Source: Jacaranda mimosifolia | Lineage: Eukaryota > Streptophyta > Magnoliopsida > Lamiales > Bignoniaceae | Assembly (NCBI GenBank): GCA_018894105.1 | Contig: CM032128.1 | Span: forward strand, 11,203,001-11,267,000 | Reading direction: 5' to 3' | Length of the DNA: 64,000 nt | In this document: positions 25,617 to 39,667 of the stretch, piece by piece | Position numbering within the stretch: the stretch's first letter is position 1 | Layout of the letters: each line of letters starts with the position of its first letter | Notes under the pieces: generated by a model | What the model was told of the DNA's origin: nothing | The model's input: the letters and a program-made list of their open reading frames with translations, nothing else | Databases searched by the model: none | Position numbers and translations under genes: made by a program

Positions 25617-28600
25617 TGCCCTAAAACCAATTCCCATAGTCTTAAGACCCATCTTCACAAGATGTCCTTCAAAGACCTTTTGCGATAGGGGTTTTTCCAG
25701 TAGATATGATATATTCTCTTTCGAGGCAACTCTTTCTACTTGAATGTCGCCTCTACCTATGATCTCCCAGATTAAATAGGATCGCCTCAAAATGTGTTTG
25801 GATCGTTGATGAGGTCTTGGCTCCTTAACTTGTGCAATCGCACCGTTGTTGTTGCAGAAGACAACTACAGGCTCAAACATGATGGGCACTACATCTAACT
25901 CTTGGGAGAAATTTTGGATCAAAAATACCTTTTTTTGCAACCTTCAAAGCCGCAACATATTTTGCCTCAGTGGTTGAATTGGTGGTATCTATTTTAGAAC
26001 TTTTCCAACTCACCGCGCCATCATTAGGCAAAATATAAATCCAGAAGTAGATTTTAGGTCGTCTACATCTGATTGGAAACTTGAATCCAAAAACCCCTCA
26101 GGTATCAATTCTCCATTGCCGTATACTAAAAACATGTCCTTAGTCCTTCTTAAGTACTTAAGGATTATTTTCACGGCCATCCAGTAACATTCACGGGGAT
26201 TGATTGAAAGCGAAGCATGATACTCAGAATGTGTTCTACATTCGATCTTGTACATTGAACAGCAAACATTATGCTCTCTATAGCGGACGCATAAAGTATA
26301 TGGGACATCTTTTGCCTCTCTGCCTCAGTCTTAGGGGCCATAGACTTGGAGAGGCAAATATCATGTCCCATGGGAAGGAATCCCTTCTTGGATTCTTCCA
26401 TACTAACCGCTTTAGTATTTTATCAATGTACGAGTTTGGAATAGCCCCAGCATCCTCTTCAATCTATCTCTATAGATACGTATTGCTAATACGTAGGATG
26501 CTTCTCCCAAATCCTTCATGGAAAATTGAGTAGATAACTACAGTTTAGTATACTCTAACATGCCTTCCTCATTCCTAATGAGAAAGATGTCATCAACATA
26601 AAGACAATAAATTGTACACTATTTCCACTCGTCTTTTTATACATACAAGGTTCATACACATTTTTTATAAAGCCAAATGATTTGACCATTTTATCAAAAC
26701 GTATGTTCCAACTTCAGAATGCTTGTTTGAGTCCATAAATGGATCTCTCGAGTTTGCAAAATTTTTGCTCACTCACTTTAGATGTAAAACCTTATAGTTG
26801 CTCCATATAGATTTCTTCCTCAATATTTCCATTGAGGATAGTGGTTTTCACACCCATTTGTCATATCTCATAGTCATAATATGCGACTATGGCAAGCATA
26901 ATCCAACAGACTTAAGCATTACAACCGGTGAAAAGGTTTCCTCAAAATTAATATTGTGTCTTTGAGTATAACCTTTTACCACTAGTCGCGCCTTAAAGGT
27001 CGTTACCCTCTCTATCGACTCCTAGCTTTTACTTATAGATCCACTTGCAACCAATGGGTATGATACTCTCCAATAGATCTACCAAAGTCCATACTTTGTT
27101 GGAGTACATGGAGTCTATTTCAGATCTCATGGTATCAAGCTAATGTACTGAGTCTATGTCCAACATAGCTTCCTCATAGGTCTTCAGATCGATATTCGAT
27201 TGGCCTATCTCATGAAGAAATTCGAACTTTTCGAGTTGCTTCTTAATTCGGTTCGACCTTTTTAGAAGTTATGTGTAAGGCTCACTACTTGTTTCCACTA
27301 CTTGTGGGATTTGATGATGTTCTCAAACTATATCAAGTTCAATAACAACGCCTTTTCTATCCAATAGAAATTTCTTTTCCAAAAAGGTGGCATTCCTCAA
27401 GAAAAATACCTTTCATTTTGAGGGATCATAGAAATAATAACCTACAGACTCTCTAGGGTATCTTACAAACTTGTATAAGGAGGATCGACTATCCAACGTG
27501 TCTTTCACTAACTATTTGATGTAAGTAGGAGACCCCCAAACTTTTAGATAATGGTAAGAGGTTGCTTTGTCATACCACTCATGCGATATCTTTGGCACTA
27601 ACTGTGACCATACTATATTTAGCAGCCTCATTGTTGTTTCTAAGGAGTATTCCCAAAATGATATAGGCATATTGGAGAAGCTCATCATGGAGCGTACCAT
27701 GCCCAACAAGGTACAGTTTCTTCTCTCGGCTACTCCATTGTGTTAGGGTGTGCCTGGTGGAGTCTATTGAGAGAGAATCTCATTCTCATTTAGGTAATCT
27801 AAGAATTCAGTACTTAAATATTCTCCCCTTTGATCCAATCAAAGAGCTTTAATACTAAGTCATTTTTGTTTTTCTACTTCATTTCTATACTCTTTGAACT
27901 TTTCAAAGGCTTCAGACTTGTACTTCATAAGATACATGTGTTCGAACTAAGTATGATAATCGGTGAAGGTGATGCAGTAAGAATAGCCTCATCTCGCACT
28001 AACTCTTAGTGGGCCACAATCATCCGTATGGATCAAATACAAAGGACTTGTGGTTCACTCCGTTTGTCCCACAAAATGAGCCTTGGTTATTTTTTCTAAA
28101 CAAGACTCACAAGTAGGAAGATCCTCAATGCCACTAGCATTTAGTACTTTGAGGGCTTCTAACTTGTTTATCCTATTTTTAAAGATATGCCCAAGTCTTG
28201 TATGCCACAAGATGGCATCTTCTCAGTTATCTAATTTTCTTTTACTTGATTGAATGGGCATCAATGAAGGTTGTGAATCAAGTATATACAATCTATTGTT
28301 TAATGTACCTTGTGAAATTAAAGAACCATTCTTTAATGCTTTCAACATCCCATTTGATATAGAGAAATCATATCTTTCATTATCTAAAATGGGAATAGAA
28401 ATAATGATCTTAACAAGAGAGGGTATATAATAACATGGATCAAGTACAATGCAAACATTCCTAAGTCCAACTTGATTATGCCTTCGACCATGGCAGCTAT
28501 TTTTGCTCCATTTTCAAGGCGGAGGATCATATCCCCCTCATTGAGACTCCTTCTTCTTTATATCCCCTATAACAAATTACAAAGGTGAAAATCACATGCA

Positions 28601-29153
28601 GTATCAAATATTCATGAGCAAGAATTTGTCATCAAGTGCACTTCAATAAAGCACATACCCTTCTCAAGGGTTGCAAAGTAAGCTTTGCAATTCTTTTCCA
28701 GTGCCTTTTTTTGCCACAACCGAAACAATTCGCATCGATTTTAGCCTCTTTCTTTTTCCTAATTCCCCCTGAACTTTCCAAAGATTGCTTCCCTTTGGAG
28801 GAAGAACTCTTATTCCTTTTACCTCCCTTTCTAGGACCATTAAGGCCCTTTGACTTGGAGGAGGATGCAAGTATAAGAGGCTTATCATTTGTCATCATTG
28901 CCTCAGTAGTCGCTAGCATGTTCACCAATTCGTTAATCATCACTTCTTGCTTGGACATATTAAAGTCTGTAACGAATTGGTTGAATGGGCTTGGCAATGA
29001 TTGTAAGATCAAATCTATATCGAGGTCATTGTCCATGATCATATCTAATTGTCCAAGCTTCTCAATGAGTCCAATCATCTTGAGCCCGTGATCATGGACA
29101 CTTGAGCCCTCTACCAACCTAGACCTAAAGAGCTTCCTAGATAAAGTAAACAC
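25617..29153 (-). pseudogene. Copia-C gag (C-terminal half) and pol remnant, with polypurine tract
   Basis: On the minus strand gag enters at 29153 with TLSRKLFRSRL and continues to a knuckle reading CFGCGKKRHWKR, after which the frame breaks. A Lys/Ser-rich linker precedes the knuckle. Pre-integrase and integrase fragments follow (28400-27500, for example ISFWEYSLETTMRLLN), then reverse transcriptase. The catalytic box is intact as YVDD (26589-26600), unlike Copia-B. RNase H is at 26255-25640. The normal stop before the polypurine tract is out of frame because of a small indel, so the last ORF runs through the tract and stops in the LTR at about 25596. Many stops make it a pseudogene. Confidence 0.9.
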
Positions 29154-30074
29154 CCATGGAGCCTAACTAATTGGTCGAAATGAATGCTTTTAGAGAACCA
29201 TTCTAACTCTAAGCTTACCATGCAAACATGGTTCTTCTATCTCCTATCTCCCAAAAGAGGCTTAGGGCAAGATATTTGTCGGCAATCTAATAGCCTCGAT
29301 ACTATGTCTCTATTCCAATGTTCGATTCTCCTTTACGACCTCATCTTTGGAAAACTCTTTTTCCAAATTGTCATACCACCTTGCGCAAGGATTTTGTGGA
29401 ATCGATCATTATAGAATACATAAGAGATACACTCGCCCTTTACAACGATGAGGAGTCGAATCCCATCTTGGATCTCACAAACCCCCATGTCTATATAGCT
29501 CATACCCAACCTCAACCCGAAAGACCAGCTAAGTGGTCAAGGAAGAGTCAAAGCATAAGGACCTGGACAAAATGTTACCATGGATCCTTAGGTCAAAGGA
29601 CTAATTATATACACTAGCGTAAGCTAAAGAACTTGCCACTACTGACTTGCCACTGCGACTATCTAGTGGATTCTCTAGGCGGGCCTTTATTAAACTTGTT
29701 CTCTAACAAGCACCCACTAACATACACCTATATCTCATATGAATTGCTCATGAAATGAAGCAATATCCAACCCTTAAATTTATGTATCTTTAGTGCAAGT
29801 CTATCCAGATCTTAGGTGCCCTGTTTCATAAGATCCTACGACTTAGAAGATTTAAGATCACGACTATATAAGACTTGTTTTATGATCACCACCCAGTGCG
29901 TGACCAAGTCCTGCAGTCTTGTGTGATCTAAGTGCTTCAACCAAATGCTAGTGAAGAATTATAAGCATAAGATGAAGATGGCATATAAAATGAATATCAT
30001 TCAATCAAGATTATATCACTAGTGAAATAGTTTACATGCCAATCTAATTAGCTTACGGGGGTACTATTCCAAAA
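29154..30074 (-). repeat. Copia-C 5' LTR, truncated (921 bp)
   Basis: It matches 24690-25616 of the 3' LTR, that is, only the promoter-distal start of the LTR. The junction with gag at about 29153/29154 is abrupt and marks one deletion that removed the TATA region, leader and about the first 95 gag codons. The element therefore lacks its own promoter. Confidence 0.88.
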
Positions 30075-30345
30075 AATTCACCCCTACCTTTTTTCTTATT
30101 CACACATTGGACATCATCTAGTTTTAAACTTTTGCAATTAAGTCCTTATTTCATTACTTTCAATCTTTATAATTTTCAAAATCACACTATGGCCCTTACC
30201 ATCTTAAGCACGATTTATTAAGGTCAATTTCAATTTTTTTAGAGTTATCGTTATTATTTTTATCATTTGAATCTAACTATTCTAATTCAATTTGTAAATT
30301 TTGAAGTCAAATGAAAATGTCGTACCCATGGATTGGGGTGTTACA

Positions 30346-30360
30346 ATCCTCCCCCTCTTA
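30346..30360 (-). other. Gypsy-M polypurine tract
   Basis: On the minus strand it reads TAAGAGGGGGAGGAT, directly abutting the 3' LTR. It has the form seen at the 3' end of plant chromovirus-type gypsy elements, just after the pol frame. The upstream bases (ACCAAATTCTTT on the minus strand) also fit the usual end of pol. Confidence 0.85.
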
Positions 30361-33300
30361 AAAGAATTTGGTCCTAAGGTTCTCATCTAAAGTTTGAAAT
30401 CAGAACCTTTATCCTTTGGAGCTCATTGGCTAGAGTTCCTCAACTTACTTATTCTCACTTGAGCACTTCCTATTTCAACTTATTTCGGAGGTCAATCACC
30501 AGTTTCTACATTTGAGATCAAAATTTTCCCGTCCTTGTGATACTTATATCTATCCTTCATTCGTTTTGCCTACCTTTAACTATGGTAACCCATCCTTGGG
30601 ACTCAAACTGATTCTCAATCCAACTAGTACCCAAACCATACCTATTGGTACATTTACTTTTCTTAAGAATTTTTCTTTCTCCATTATTGGATGGGATCTC
30701 TATTTCATTAAAGCAATCACTCTCTCATGAACAATTTATCTTTTCAAGGCATAGGCATATCTAACATTTCATTAGGTTTCCCAAAGAAAGGTAAGAATAG
30801 CACCATGATTGATTATCTCTCTAAATCCCGAAACCCTTTCTTTTGTTCAAATCAATGATCTTTCTTAGTTGATTTCACTAGGGAACCTACTATTTTAGGA
30901 GAGGCCTTGAATACACCTTTATCCTCAATTGGACAAACCCAAGAAACTTTCATACCTTTGATATATTTTCTGGCCATGTTCGATTGCCTATAGCCTCGAT
31001 TCTGATAGAATTAACCCCTAATGTTCATGATGCCAAACACAAATATAGTATGGTTAATTCCTAGATTCCAAGTAATTTAAAGGTTTCCAACAATATCATT
31101 ATAAACCAATCCCAACAACATTATCTTAATTCATAATGTCTGTAATACAAGTAAAAGGCAATTCTCAGCCCATTTTCTCCTCGAGTTTCCCATTCTATAG
31201 TATCATTTCCTTAGCTTTGATTTTAAACAAACCCCAAACACATGCATTAGATTAAATAGCTTATGAGGAAAAAGACATCCCAATTCTCAAACTCAATGAG
31301 TTTCATCGAGCTTTTACTATTATTCTACCAATCCTTATTAGTGATGTAAGATCCTTCCTAAAACTAAGTAGATACTCAATTCCTTTGATCATCAAGCTTC
31401 CTCAACACTCCAATTTTCTCGTCATCCCTTAATTTATGCCCCTATGTTTTACTTATATGATCCTTTTAGTGATCGAGGGGTAAAACTCTAGAACTTTCTC
31501 GAGGCTATCATTTGTATGGTTTCTAATATACTCCTAAGATTACTAACCTAATTCGCTCATCAATAGGGTTATAAGGTCCGCCCTCTCACTGCAATAAGTT
31601 TTATGCCACAAGTCTTCCTATCTTATGATCTACTAGCAGAGGAGAGAAGTGAGGTCTAACGTCATCTTCAGTTCTTCTCATAAGATATTTCTAATTAAAG
31701 TACCTTCATTGCAGTTTTCGAGCATATTAGTTTCATTGATTGATGATAATCTGCTATGATTTAGTCAATAGAGGATCACATTCATGTTTGAGGATGTTCT
31801 AGCAATGTCATTTTTCGTTGTATCGTGATTTTAGCCTTATTGGACGATTCTGAGTTTGATTAGCCAATAGCGTTCACCTTAAATATAAACAATATCAGAA
31901 TGGTTGCTGTCTTCTAAAGAATATAAGATATCTAAACACAAGCTGAGATCTCTTAAAACTCAATCAACATATATGATGTATAGGATACGATTTAATTTAT
32001 ATACAAGATTCACGCATGATAATGTCATCATACATATAAATTAGTGCTTAGTAGTTCTTGAGAATATTTAAATTGTTGATCGATCCAGTTGACATTTGAT
32101 TCCTAAAGAATAAAACTTACTAAATCTAGTATATCGTTGTTATAACCAAACGTTCATTATATTCCACTTGCTGAGCTAAACTAGTTACTTATATGCATAT
32201 ATGCGCGCCTTTAGGGATGAAAAAATTCATTTACCGTTCACATTCATATCCATTTATACAAAATTTATTTGCATCTATTTAAAGTGGATATTATCCATAT
32301 TCGATTAATAGATATTCGATTATAAATGGATACATATATGATAAATGCATATTCAATCCGTTTAATATTTGCTCTGAATATATATTTATTAAATAATATC
32401 TTATTTATATTTTTGAATAAAAATCTCATAATCCATATATGTATATATACAAATTATAATTGAAGAATTGAGAAGAAAAAAGAATAAATTTAAAAAATTA
32501 TTATAACATAGAGAAAAAATTGAAGAATAAAGTTAATCAACATAATTATTGTTGGTTGACTTTATAATTAATATACTTAAATACCATTATTATTATTAAT
32601 AAGTACTAATAATCAATTATAAAGTCAATTATTAATTAAAAATTATTCTATGTGTTTGATTGCTTTCGTTTTAATGAAATTATATAGTTCCTTTTATTAA
32701 TTAAAATATGCATTTGTTATATGTTCATAGATTCACGTATTTGGATATTCGTAAATAGATATCTAAATAATTATCATTGAATATGAAGATAAAACAATAA
32801 TTCGAATACGGATAAGTTTAATAAAATTGAATGCATCTGAATAATTATAATCGAATATGGATATATCCGAATCCGACCGATATCCGACGGATATGAATTT
32901 GGATATCATTTTCAAATATCCATCAAATTCATATTCATATCTGAATATTCAAAAAGTTAAACAGATACGAATATGAAAACAGTGTATCTGATCCGTTTAA
33001 TATCCGTTTACATCCCTACGCACGTTGACCATTTCTCTAATTGGCACACCTCATGATTCTTTAGTTTTCCTTGTCAATGCTAGGGTATGCATTCCCATTT
33101 CAAGTACTGGTCCCATTCTCATTCGTATCTTCTGTATCCTCAAATTAGAGGACTACATTCCATTGTGACACCAATCTCTATTCTGCACCCACACTCCTAC
33201 TTGCCACGATAATAACATCTTCTTCATCCTTCCCATTTATTCTTCCAACTCTCGTTTAGTTGATTCCCTCACCCTTATCTATTATTTCTTGTATTCCAAA

Positions 33301-34464
33301 ATTAGTTTGCCCGTTTCTCTTCAAATTTTTAATATGATTGCTCAAAACTCCATTGTTGCCGATGACCATTCCCTAGACAACTATATCGTTTAAGTCACAC
33401 CATACAAATTCATCAAGTATTAACCTATTTATATGACCTTTTAAATCATCAAATGCAACTTTGTTCAGGAGAATCCTCAACTTATAAATCTAAAATCTCA
33501 CAAAAAAAGTCTAAACGTGAAATATGTCTCCAAATTTCACCTTTTTGAAATTCAAAGAGTCTCGTGCTTGACATCCCTAGATTACTGGATCATACACTAG
33601 TCGTCCTGGAAACATATCTTTTCGTCATTGATTATTTTATTAATTTCCAGTACCTATGGTCTCAAATTCCTATCATCATTTCCCATGTCAATATAAACAT
33701 ACCGTTTAGATTTCAATTGTACACATAGGTCAAACATCACTCATCCCTAATAATCATTCATTCATTTCCCTAATACACTCCTTCCTACAATAATTATTTT
33801 CTTGTGTATCTATGCAATCTAATTCTCATCCATAAGCATGTGGCAGGAATTTGTTCGTCCTAAGATAATCACTTTCTGACCACTACATACCTTCCCAAAA
33901 TGATCCTTACTTGTCATATAAAACTTCCACAAATATTGCTCGCACAACGTTGATTTCCAAAGTAACTCTTTACACACTAAATACAATTTTTCCCAAAATA
34001 ATCATTTGCCCCTCAAACTTGATCTCCACAGATATTGCTTACATAACACTACAATTCTAAACAGCATCATCCTTACCAATGACTATACATTCATATGCCT
34101 GACATACTAGCAATAAGAGGTTATACACTAGTTGGCTTTCTTGGTCATAACCTTTCACTTCCTTAATGTCGAGCGACATCCCAAAAGTTTATATCCTATT
34201 CAATTCCACAATCAAACTTCATATATTCCTACCCAAAAATTTCACATTCCAAGAATCAAATCCTAACATAGCTCAGGTATTCTTTAGCTCAAGTGTACAC
34301 ATCCCAAATAATTCCAAAGTCAAGCTTAGTCTCTACTAACCGAAAATTTCACACTCCGAGAATCATACCCTATATGATTCCTAATTCAAGTTTAATCTCT
34401 AATGAACCCATCGATTCCAACTACAAAAATCATCCCCATATGAACCAAGATCCTCAAAAACCTA
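30361..34464 (-). other. Gypsy-M internal region without recognisable coding
   Basis: This is about 4.1 kb (3.3 kb without the hAT MITE at 32212-33018), full of stops in all frames. The longest open stretch is a 72-codon plus-strand ORF at 30512-30730 with no family I recognise. I could not find the reverse transcriptase YVDD or YMDD box, an integrase HHCC motif or a gag zinc knuckle. A normal chromovirus interior is several kilobases of continuous gag-pol, so most of it is deleted or replaced. Confidence 0.65.
32212..33018. mobile_element. hAT-type MITE (807 bp) in the Gypsy-M interior
   Basis: The termini are TAGGGATG (left) and TACATCCCTA (right), inverted, with subterminal ATATCCGNNTATCCG-like repeats in both orientations. 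Flanking octamers CGCGCCTT (32204-32211) and CGCACGTT (33019-33026) agree at 6 of 8 positions, consistent with an aged 8-bp hAT target duplication. It has no coding capacity. Its length is nearly identical to the MITE at 47351-48155. Confidence 0.82.
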
Positions 34465-34477
34465 GGCTCTGATACCA
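34465..34477 (-). other. Gypsy-M primer-binding site
   Basis: On the minus strand it reads TGGTATCAGAGCC, the standard plant initiator-Met tRNA complement, three bases downstream of the LTR end. It fixes the element's orientation and makes 34481-41270 the 5' LTR. Confidence 0.92.
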
Positions 34478-37400
34478 CGTTGTAGCGCCCCGCCTAAGAA
34501 GTGCTTGCTTCGGGCTAAGGTGCTACCCCAATCTAAATTTAATAATTCATAACCAAAGTCGCACCTCTAAAACATTCCATTTAAATAGTTTATAGCGACC
34601 CAAAACCATTTTACACCAATTTTCTGTCATATCTTGCTGTACAATAATCCACATTAACACGAACTACAAAACCATAACCTTACAATTACATAATACTCAC
34701 ATCAAGTGATTGAAACCAAACTTGACGTCCCTAAGGCAATATGACAGGACTAATATATAGATATCATAGACTACCTACTTACAAAAATACTACTAACCCG
34801 AATGGAACAACTAAAAATAAGATTCACAACATTACTAGCGCCAAAGTCTTAACAACCCAAATAGGTGCATGCTGAACTGTAAGTCAACTTACATATTCCA
34901 AAGTCCATAAATACATAAACATCTAATACTCATTATAAAACTCTATATACATCATTCCTGTAGCAAGCTTAGGCCTCCAACTTTCCGATAGATCTTGTCT
35001 GGGAAAAAATTAAGAAACAGAAATAGTGGGGTAAGTCTAAAGGACTTAGTGAGGGGAAAAGTACCTATTGACAAACACATAGGATTAAGAGAACTGATAA
35101 AAGGATTATAGCACAATGGATAATTAAGCAAGTGAAGTAAAAGGAAGAATAGAGAAAATCAGAAGTTGTAAATTGACACTTCACAGGATAGGGCTCAAAT
35201 AAATAGTGTATTGGTGGAATAAGAATCCAAATGAAGTGAGAAGTTAAACAAGCAAGACATGACATAACAAAACATATCATAATAGTAAACATTTTCCAAT
35301 CACAGTAAGTTGTTGGCAAATTCGACCTTATTGCTCCTAGAACAGGACATATCAGTCAAACAGGAAACAAATATAGCATAAACAAGTTTCCCTTATCATT
35401 TTGTTGCCCAAGCACTCAGCTCAACAAGTAATAACATGACATGCGGCATAGACGACCGTATTGTTGGATCCCGCCACTTGCAGACAACTACCTCCAACTA
35501 TCTGCAAGTCAGGATCGTGAGTGGGTACTAGCCGAGAGACCGTCATTGTTGGTTCGTTATACCCAATCTTAACTTCTCGTGGCGTCTCTCTGGATCTAAA
35601 CATCCCATGGGCATCCCCAGGGGTGACAAGACATAATTCCAACAAATAAAAGTTTAAACTTGTAACCATGATCATGAACATATTTAGCTGCTACACAAGT
35701 ATAGCATTTCACACAATATAACGACTGACAAGGCCCGTTCAAAGAGTGCAAAAGATAATAACTCAGAGACACAAGTATAACTAGGTTGGCAAGACTTCTT
35801 TAATTAGAAAACACTTCCACATGAGGCTAACAACAAACACGGTGTCAGCCGGCAAGGTTGTGGGTATAAAGGACAAAAAACTATGAACATAACAGAAGGT
35901 CTGGGCACCAGAATGAATACAATCAACACCAATGAATAGACAACAAAGAAATTCAACAATGATGATCATTCATTTTCCAGAAGAAAGAAGGGTTAGACCC
36001 TCACCTTGAAAAATCTACATGAGTACTATTAACATCCTACGGTCCTGGAGACTCCAACTCCTTGTCACTTATTCCAATAGAATGCATATAAATATTAATA
36101 CATTTACGTGGTACTCTTATAATAGTAATTAAATTATTAATTTGCCTTAATGTCATAAATTTCCTATTTCGAGGGTTGTCCTCCTTAATCAAATTTTTTC
36201 TAGCCCAGGTACGATGACTCATGCTAATATATTTTTAATTTTTGGTCATTAAGACTACTTTACTAGAATTAACATATTTTGGGCTTATATAAATAGTTAT
36301 AAATTTTATTTCGAAGGTAATACACACTCATCTTCCTAAAGCGCGCGAGATATTTAACCGTTTAAATAGAATTTTACCTATAATCTCGAATTTAATGTTC
36401 TAAGCGCATAATTACTAAATTTATATCACCCTTACAAATTTTACATGTTTTCCTAATAATAATCAATCTTCATAACATCACACAATTTAGAGTTCTCAAT
36501 TACATCAATTAACTTAATTTAACAATAATTAGCTTCCAGATAACAATCCAAGTATCACTTTACATTTAAATCACATACAATCATGTCAGTCCATAATCGT
36601 AATTTTGGTCTAATTAGCCTATTTACATCAGAAAATTTGTCTAACAATTCAATCAAATTAAATCGGGAATCAAATTATCTGATTAAAAGGTATTTTACCA
36701 AATCGACCAAGTTTGAGGTCAATTCACGATTCAGAACTAGCCCGCATGTGCTCGGATTGCCACCTTGAAAATTCTGCCTTGAAGTCGCTGAACCGCCACT
36801 ATGCGTTGCCACCACCCAATGCGTCTCGATAAGATGAATAGTTTTCCCAAATCACTTTCATGAAACTCCTTTATTTGGCCAGTCAATTTTGCCAAAAATA
36901 GTACAGTGCCACCTAAGGCTGTAAATGGATATTCGAAAATTCATTTACCGTTCGCATCCGAATTCATTTATAGGGCTATTAACCATATCCATTTAAAGCG
37001 GATATTATCCGTATCCAATTAGCAGATATTCGACTATAAACGGATATGAATATGGTAAATGTCTATCCGATCCGTTTAATATCCGCTCCGAATACATATC
37101 CGTTGGATAGATCCGTTTATATATTCGATTATCTGTAATTTAATTAAATTCGTTATCCGTATCCGATAAATAATATTTCAAAAATTATTATGTATAATAT
37201 ATTCTATTTGTATTTTAATATATATAAATAATATTTTAAAAAATTATCATATATAATATATTATTATACATAATAAATTGTTTTATTTTTTCAATAATAA
37301 ATTTCATAATCTATATATAAATGAATATATGTATAAATTAGTAATTAAATAATTAATAAAAAAATACGGTAATGATGATAATTAAATAATATTAAGTCAA

Positions 37401-37635
37401 AAAAAATTGAAAAATTAATATATATAAATGATAAAATTAATCAATATAAAATTATTGTTGCTTTACTTTATAATTAATTTATATTGATGTCATTTTACTA
37501 ATATTAATTAATCATAAAGTGAATCAATAATTCTAAAAAAATTAACTAAACCAAGAATAATTAACTTTTTAATTCTAAAATAAAACACTAAAACACTAAA
37601 ATTATAACTAGCTAAGGGGACATTATGATTTAAGA

Positions 37636-38414
37636 GGGTGTTTGGGTGAGCTTATAAGCTTCTTAAAACATCTTATAAAATATTTGAGAGCTTATAAGGT
37701 ATCAAAAAGTGTTTGATAATTTTTTTTAAAAAGAAACTTATAAGCTCTTAAAATAAGATGTTAAGAGTTTATAAGCTCTTTTTGTAAAAAGTTATGAATT
37801 CCTAACTTAATTTTAGGATATTAACAAACTCCCTTAACTTTAAGCATATTAATTATAAAATTTCCATTATTAACACCTTATAGGCTCCAAAATTTTATTT
37901 TATCTAAACACTTTAAAAACTATTTTTTTTAAAAAAAGATCTAGCAACTTATAAGCTTCGAAAATATCTTATAAAATGTAGGAACTTATAAGACCTTTTA
38001 AATAAGTTTAGCCAAACAGCTTCTAGAAGGTGTTTGGCTAAACGTATTTAAAATGTCTTATAAGCTCCTGCATGTTATAAGATGTTTTTGGATCTCTTGC
38101 ATCGTATAAGATATTTTTTGAACTTATAAGATGATAGATTTTTTTAAAAAATAAACTCTTAAAGTATTTGGATAATAAGATCTTGAAGCTTATAAGGTAT
38201 TAGCTATGAAAATTTTATAATTAATATGATTAAAATTAAGAAAACTTGTTAAGATTTTAAAAATAAGTTATGAACTGCTTACTTTCTTAAAAAGTACTTA
38301 TAAGCTTCTAACATCTTATTTTAGAAATTTTATAAGTTATTTTCTTAAAAAAATTACGAAACACTGACATCTTATAAAATATTTTGAGGAGCTTATAAAC
38401 TCACGCAAACAACT
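37636..38414. repeat. Foldback/MITE pair inside the hAT element
   Basis: The outer ends are inverted copies: GGTGTTTGGGTGAGCTTATA on the left and its degraded complement ending CACGCAAACAAC on the right. The midpoint (38003-38045) is a second inversion point, GTTTAGCCAAAC...GTTTGGCTAAAC around TTCTAGAA. The simplest reading is two adjacent self-complementary elements of about 385 bp each, dense in CTTATAAG. The (G)GTGTTTGG end is reminiscent of Tourist/PIF MITEs, but no target duplication was found. Confidence 0.7.
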
Positions 38415-38956
38415 TTTAAATATTTTAAAATATCTAACATATACATAAAATATAAGATGAACATATCATTTCATAATTTTATTTTGTAGATTTGTACTAT
38501 TATTAATTTAGAAAACTAATAAAATTTATCTAAATATAAAACTTAAACTCTAAATCCTAAAATCTCACAACTTTATAAATTTTAAACCCCAAAGCATTAT
38601 TAATAGATAATATTTTTATTGATTAACATTGTTATATCTACATATTTAAAGTTACATGTTAATATTCAATAGCCATCGTAAAAATTAATTTTTCAAAATT
38701 ATATTAAAATATAATATATAAAAATATTAAGTATCAAGATATAAATTAGAGTCATATATAACAAATTAATGAATAATTAAGTTTTAAAATTAAAAAAATA
38801 ATTACTACAATTAAATAAAAATTATTAAAACAAAATATAAAAATATATAAAAATAAAAAATATGACCAAATCACTATTCACTAAACCCTACCTCCCATTT
38901 ATTTCAATTTTACTTCCCTCCTTCACTCACACGCTGCCCCACCCCAGCCAAGTACT

Positions 38957-38982
38957 ATCTCTCTCTCTCTCTCTCTCTCTCT
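38957..38982. repeat. CT microsatellite
   Basis: An uninterrupted (TC)n run of about 26 bp sits in a wider pyrimidine-rich stretch (38880-39090) within the hAT element. Confidence 0.9.
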
Positions 38983-39667
38983 TAATAATATTTCCATGTA
39001 TTTTACAATTCTCACCGGCATACTGCCTAGGTTCTCTCCTCTTCCTTTATTCTTCTTCCTTTCTTTCTCTCTCCCTCTCTTTTTTTTATTTTAATATTTT
39101 CATGTATTTTACAGTTCTTGCCGGCCAAGTGCCGATAAGGTGCCTCCGCCACGCTAAAGTCGAGAGCCAACAAATCTGCTGGCTTTCGCGACAGGGCTAG
39201 CCTCCTCGTCACGAGAGCCACCAGATTTATTGGCTCTCTCTGGGAGACGACGGGGTTGGCCGATGAGGAGGCCAGCCCCATCGAGTTAGCTGGCTCACAG
39301 GGAGGGCGGCGACCAGCTGGGCCAGCAGCAGCTAGTCGCCAGTAATAGAGAGGGGCCAGCACCCCAAATCTTACTTTTTATTTTTTATCTCCCCCACCCA
39401 CTATTTTTTTAATTTTTATAATTAATAAGTATAGTAATATTTTATTTAATTGTGCAGATGTGAAATTTTGCATTTTTGGGCATTGTAAAAGGTAAATTAT
39501 TTTAGTGTTAAAGTTATAATTATATGAATTGTGATTATGAATTATATAGTCAATACTTTAATTTATAATTAAATGAATTGTGCTTTTTGATTATATATTG
39601 GTAAATATCTTATATGTTTGATTTTTTTTATTGTTCAACGAGTTTTTGAAAAAGAAATTATTGAATT

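Larger units (their letters stand above)
23482..30074 (-). mobile_element. Copia-C: Ty1/copia element inserted in the Gypsy-M 3' LTR, internally deleted
   Basis: The target duplication AATTC is perfect (23477-23481 and 30075-30079). The paralogous LTR has a single uninterrupted AATTC at about 40998-41005, the empty site. On the minus strand the element begins at 30074 (terminal TGTT degraded to TTTT) and ends at 23482 with TTTCA. It has a full 3' LTR, a polypurine tract, pol and the C-terminal half of gag, then jumps directly into a truncated 5' LTR at about 29154. The leader, gag N-terminus and more than half of the 5' LTR are missing. Confidence 0.92.
20152..30345 (-). repeat. Gypsy-M 3' LTR, split by Copia-C
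   Basis: It runs from TGTAATACCC to GGTGTTACA. The part at 20152-23481 and the part at 30075-30345 join into about 3.6 kb that matches the right LTR (34481-41270). It includes a segment of about 400 bp (about 22033-22432) that the right LTR has lost near 36350. Small ORFs on both strands here have diverged counterparts in the other LTR (for example 20737-21130 and 35065-35319), but they are interrupted differently and look non-coding. Confidence 0.88.

Noticed and set aside
28636..29091. 151-codon plus-strand ORF
   Set aside because: Antisense to the Copia-C gag. Its similarity to ORFs at 1069-1389 and 7877-8191 reflects conserved gag on the other strand, not a gene.
34465..34477. tRNA-like sequence considered as a tRNA gene
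   Set aside because: Only 13 bases complementary to a tRNA 3' end next to an LTR: a primer-binding site, not a gene. The same applies to 13929-13941.
38862..39362. ORFs of 111-112 codons on both strands in the hAT element
   Set aside because: They run from a CT microsatellite into a GC island. No family is recognised and both strands are open for compositional reasons.
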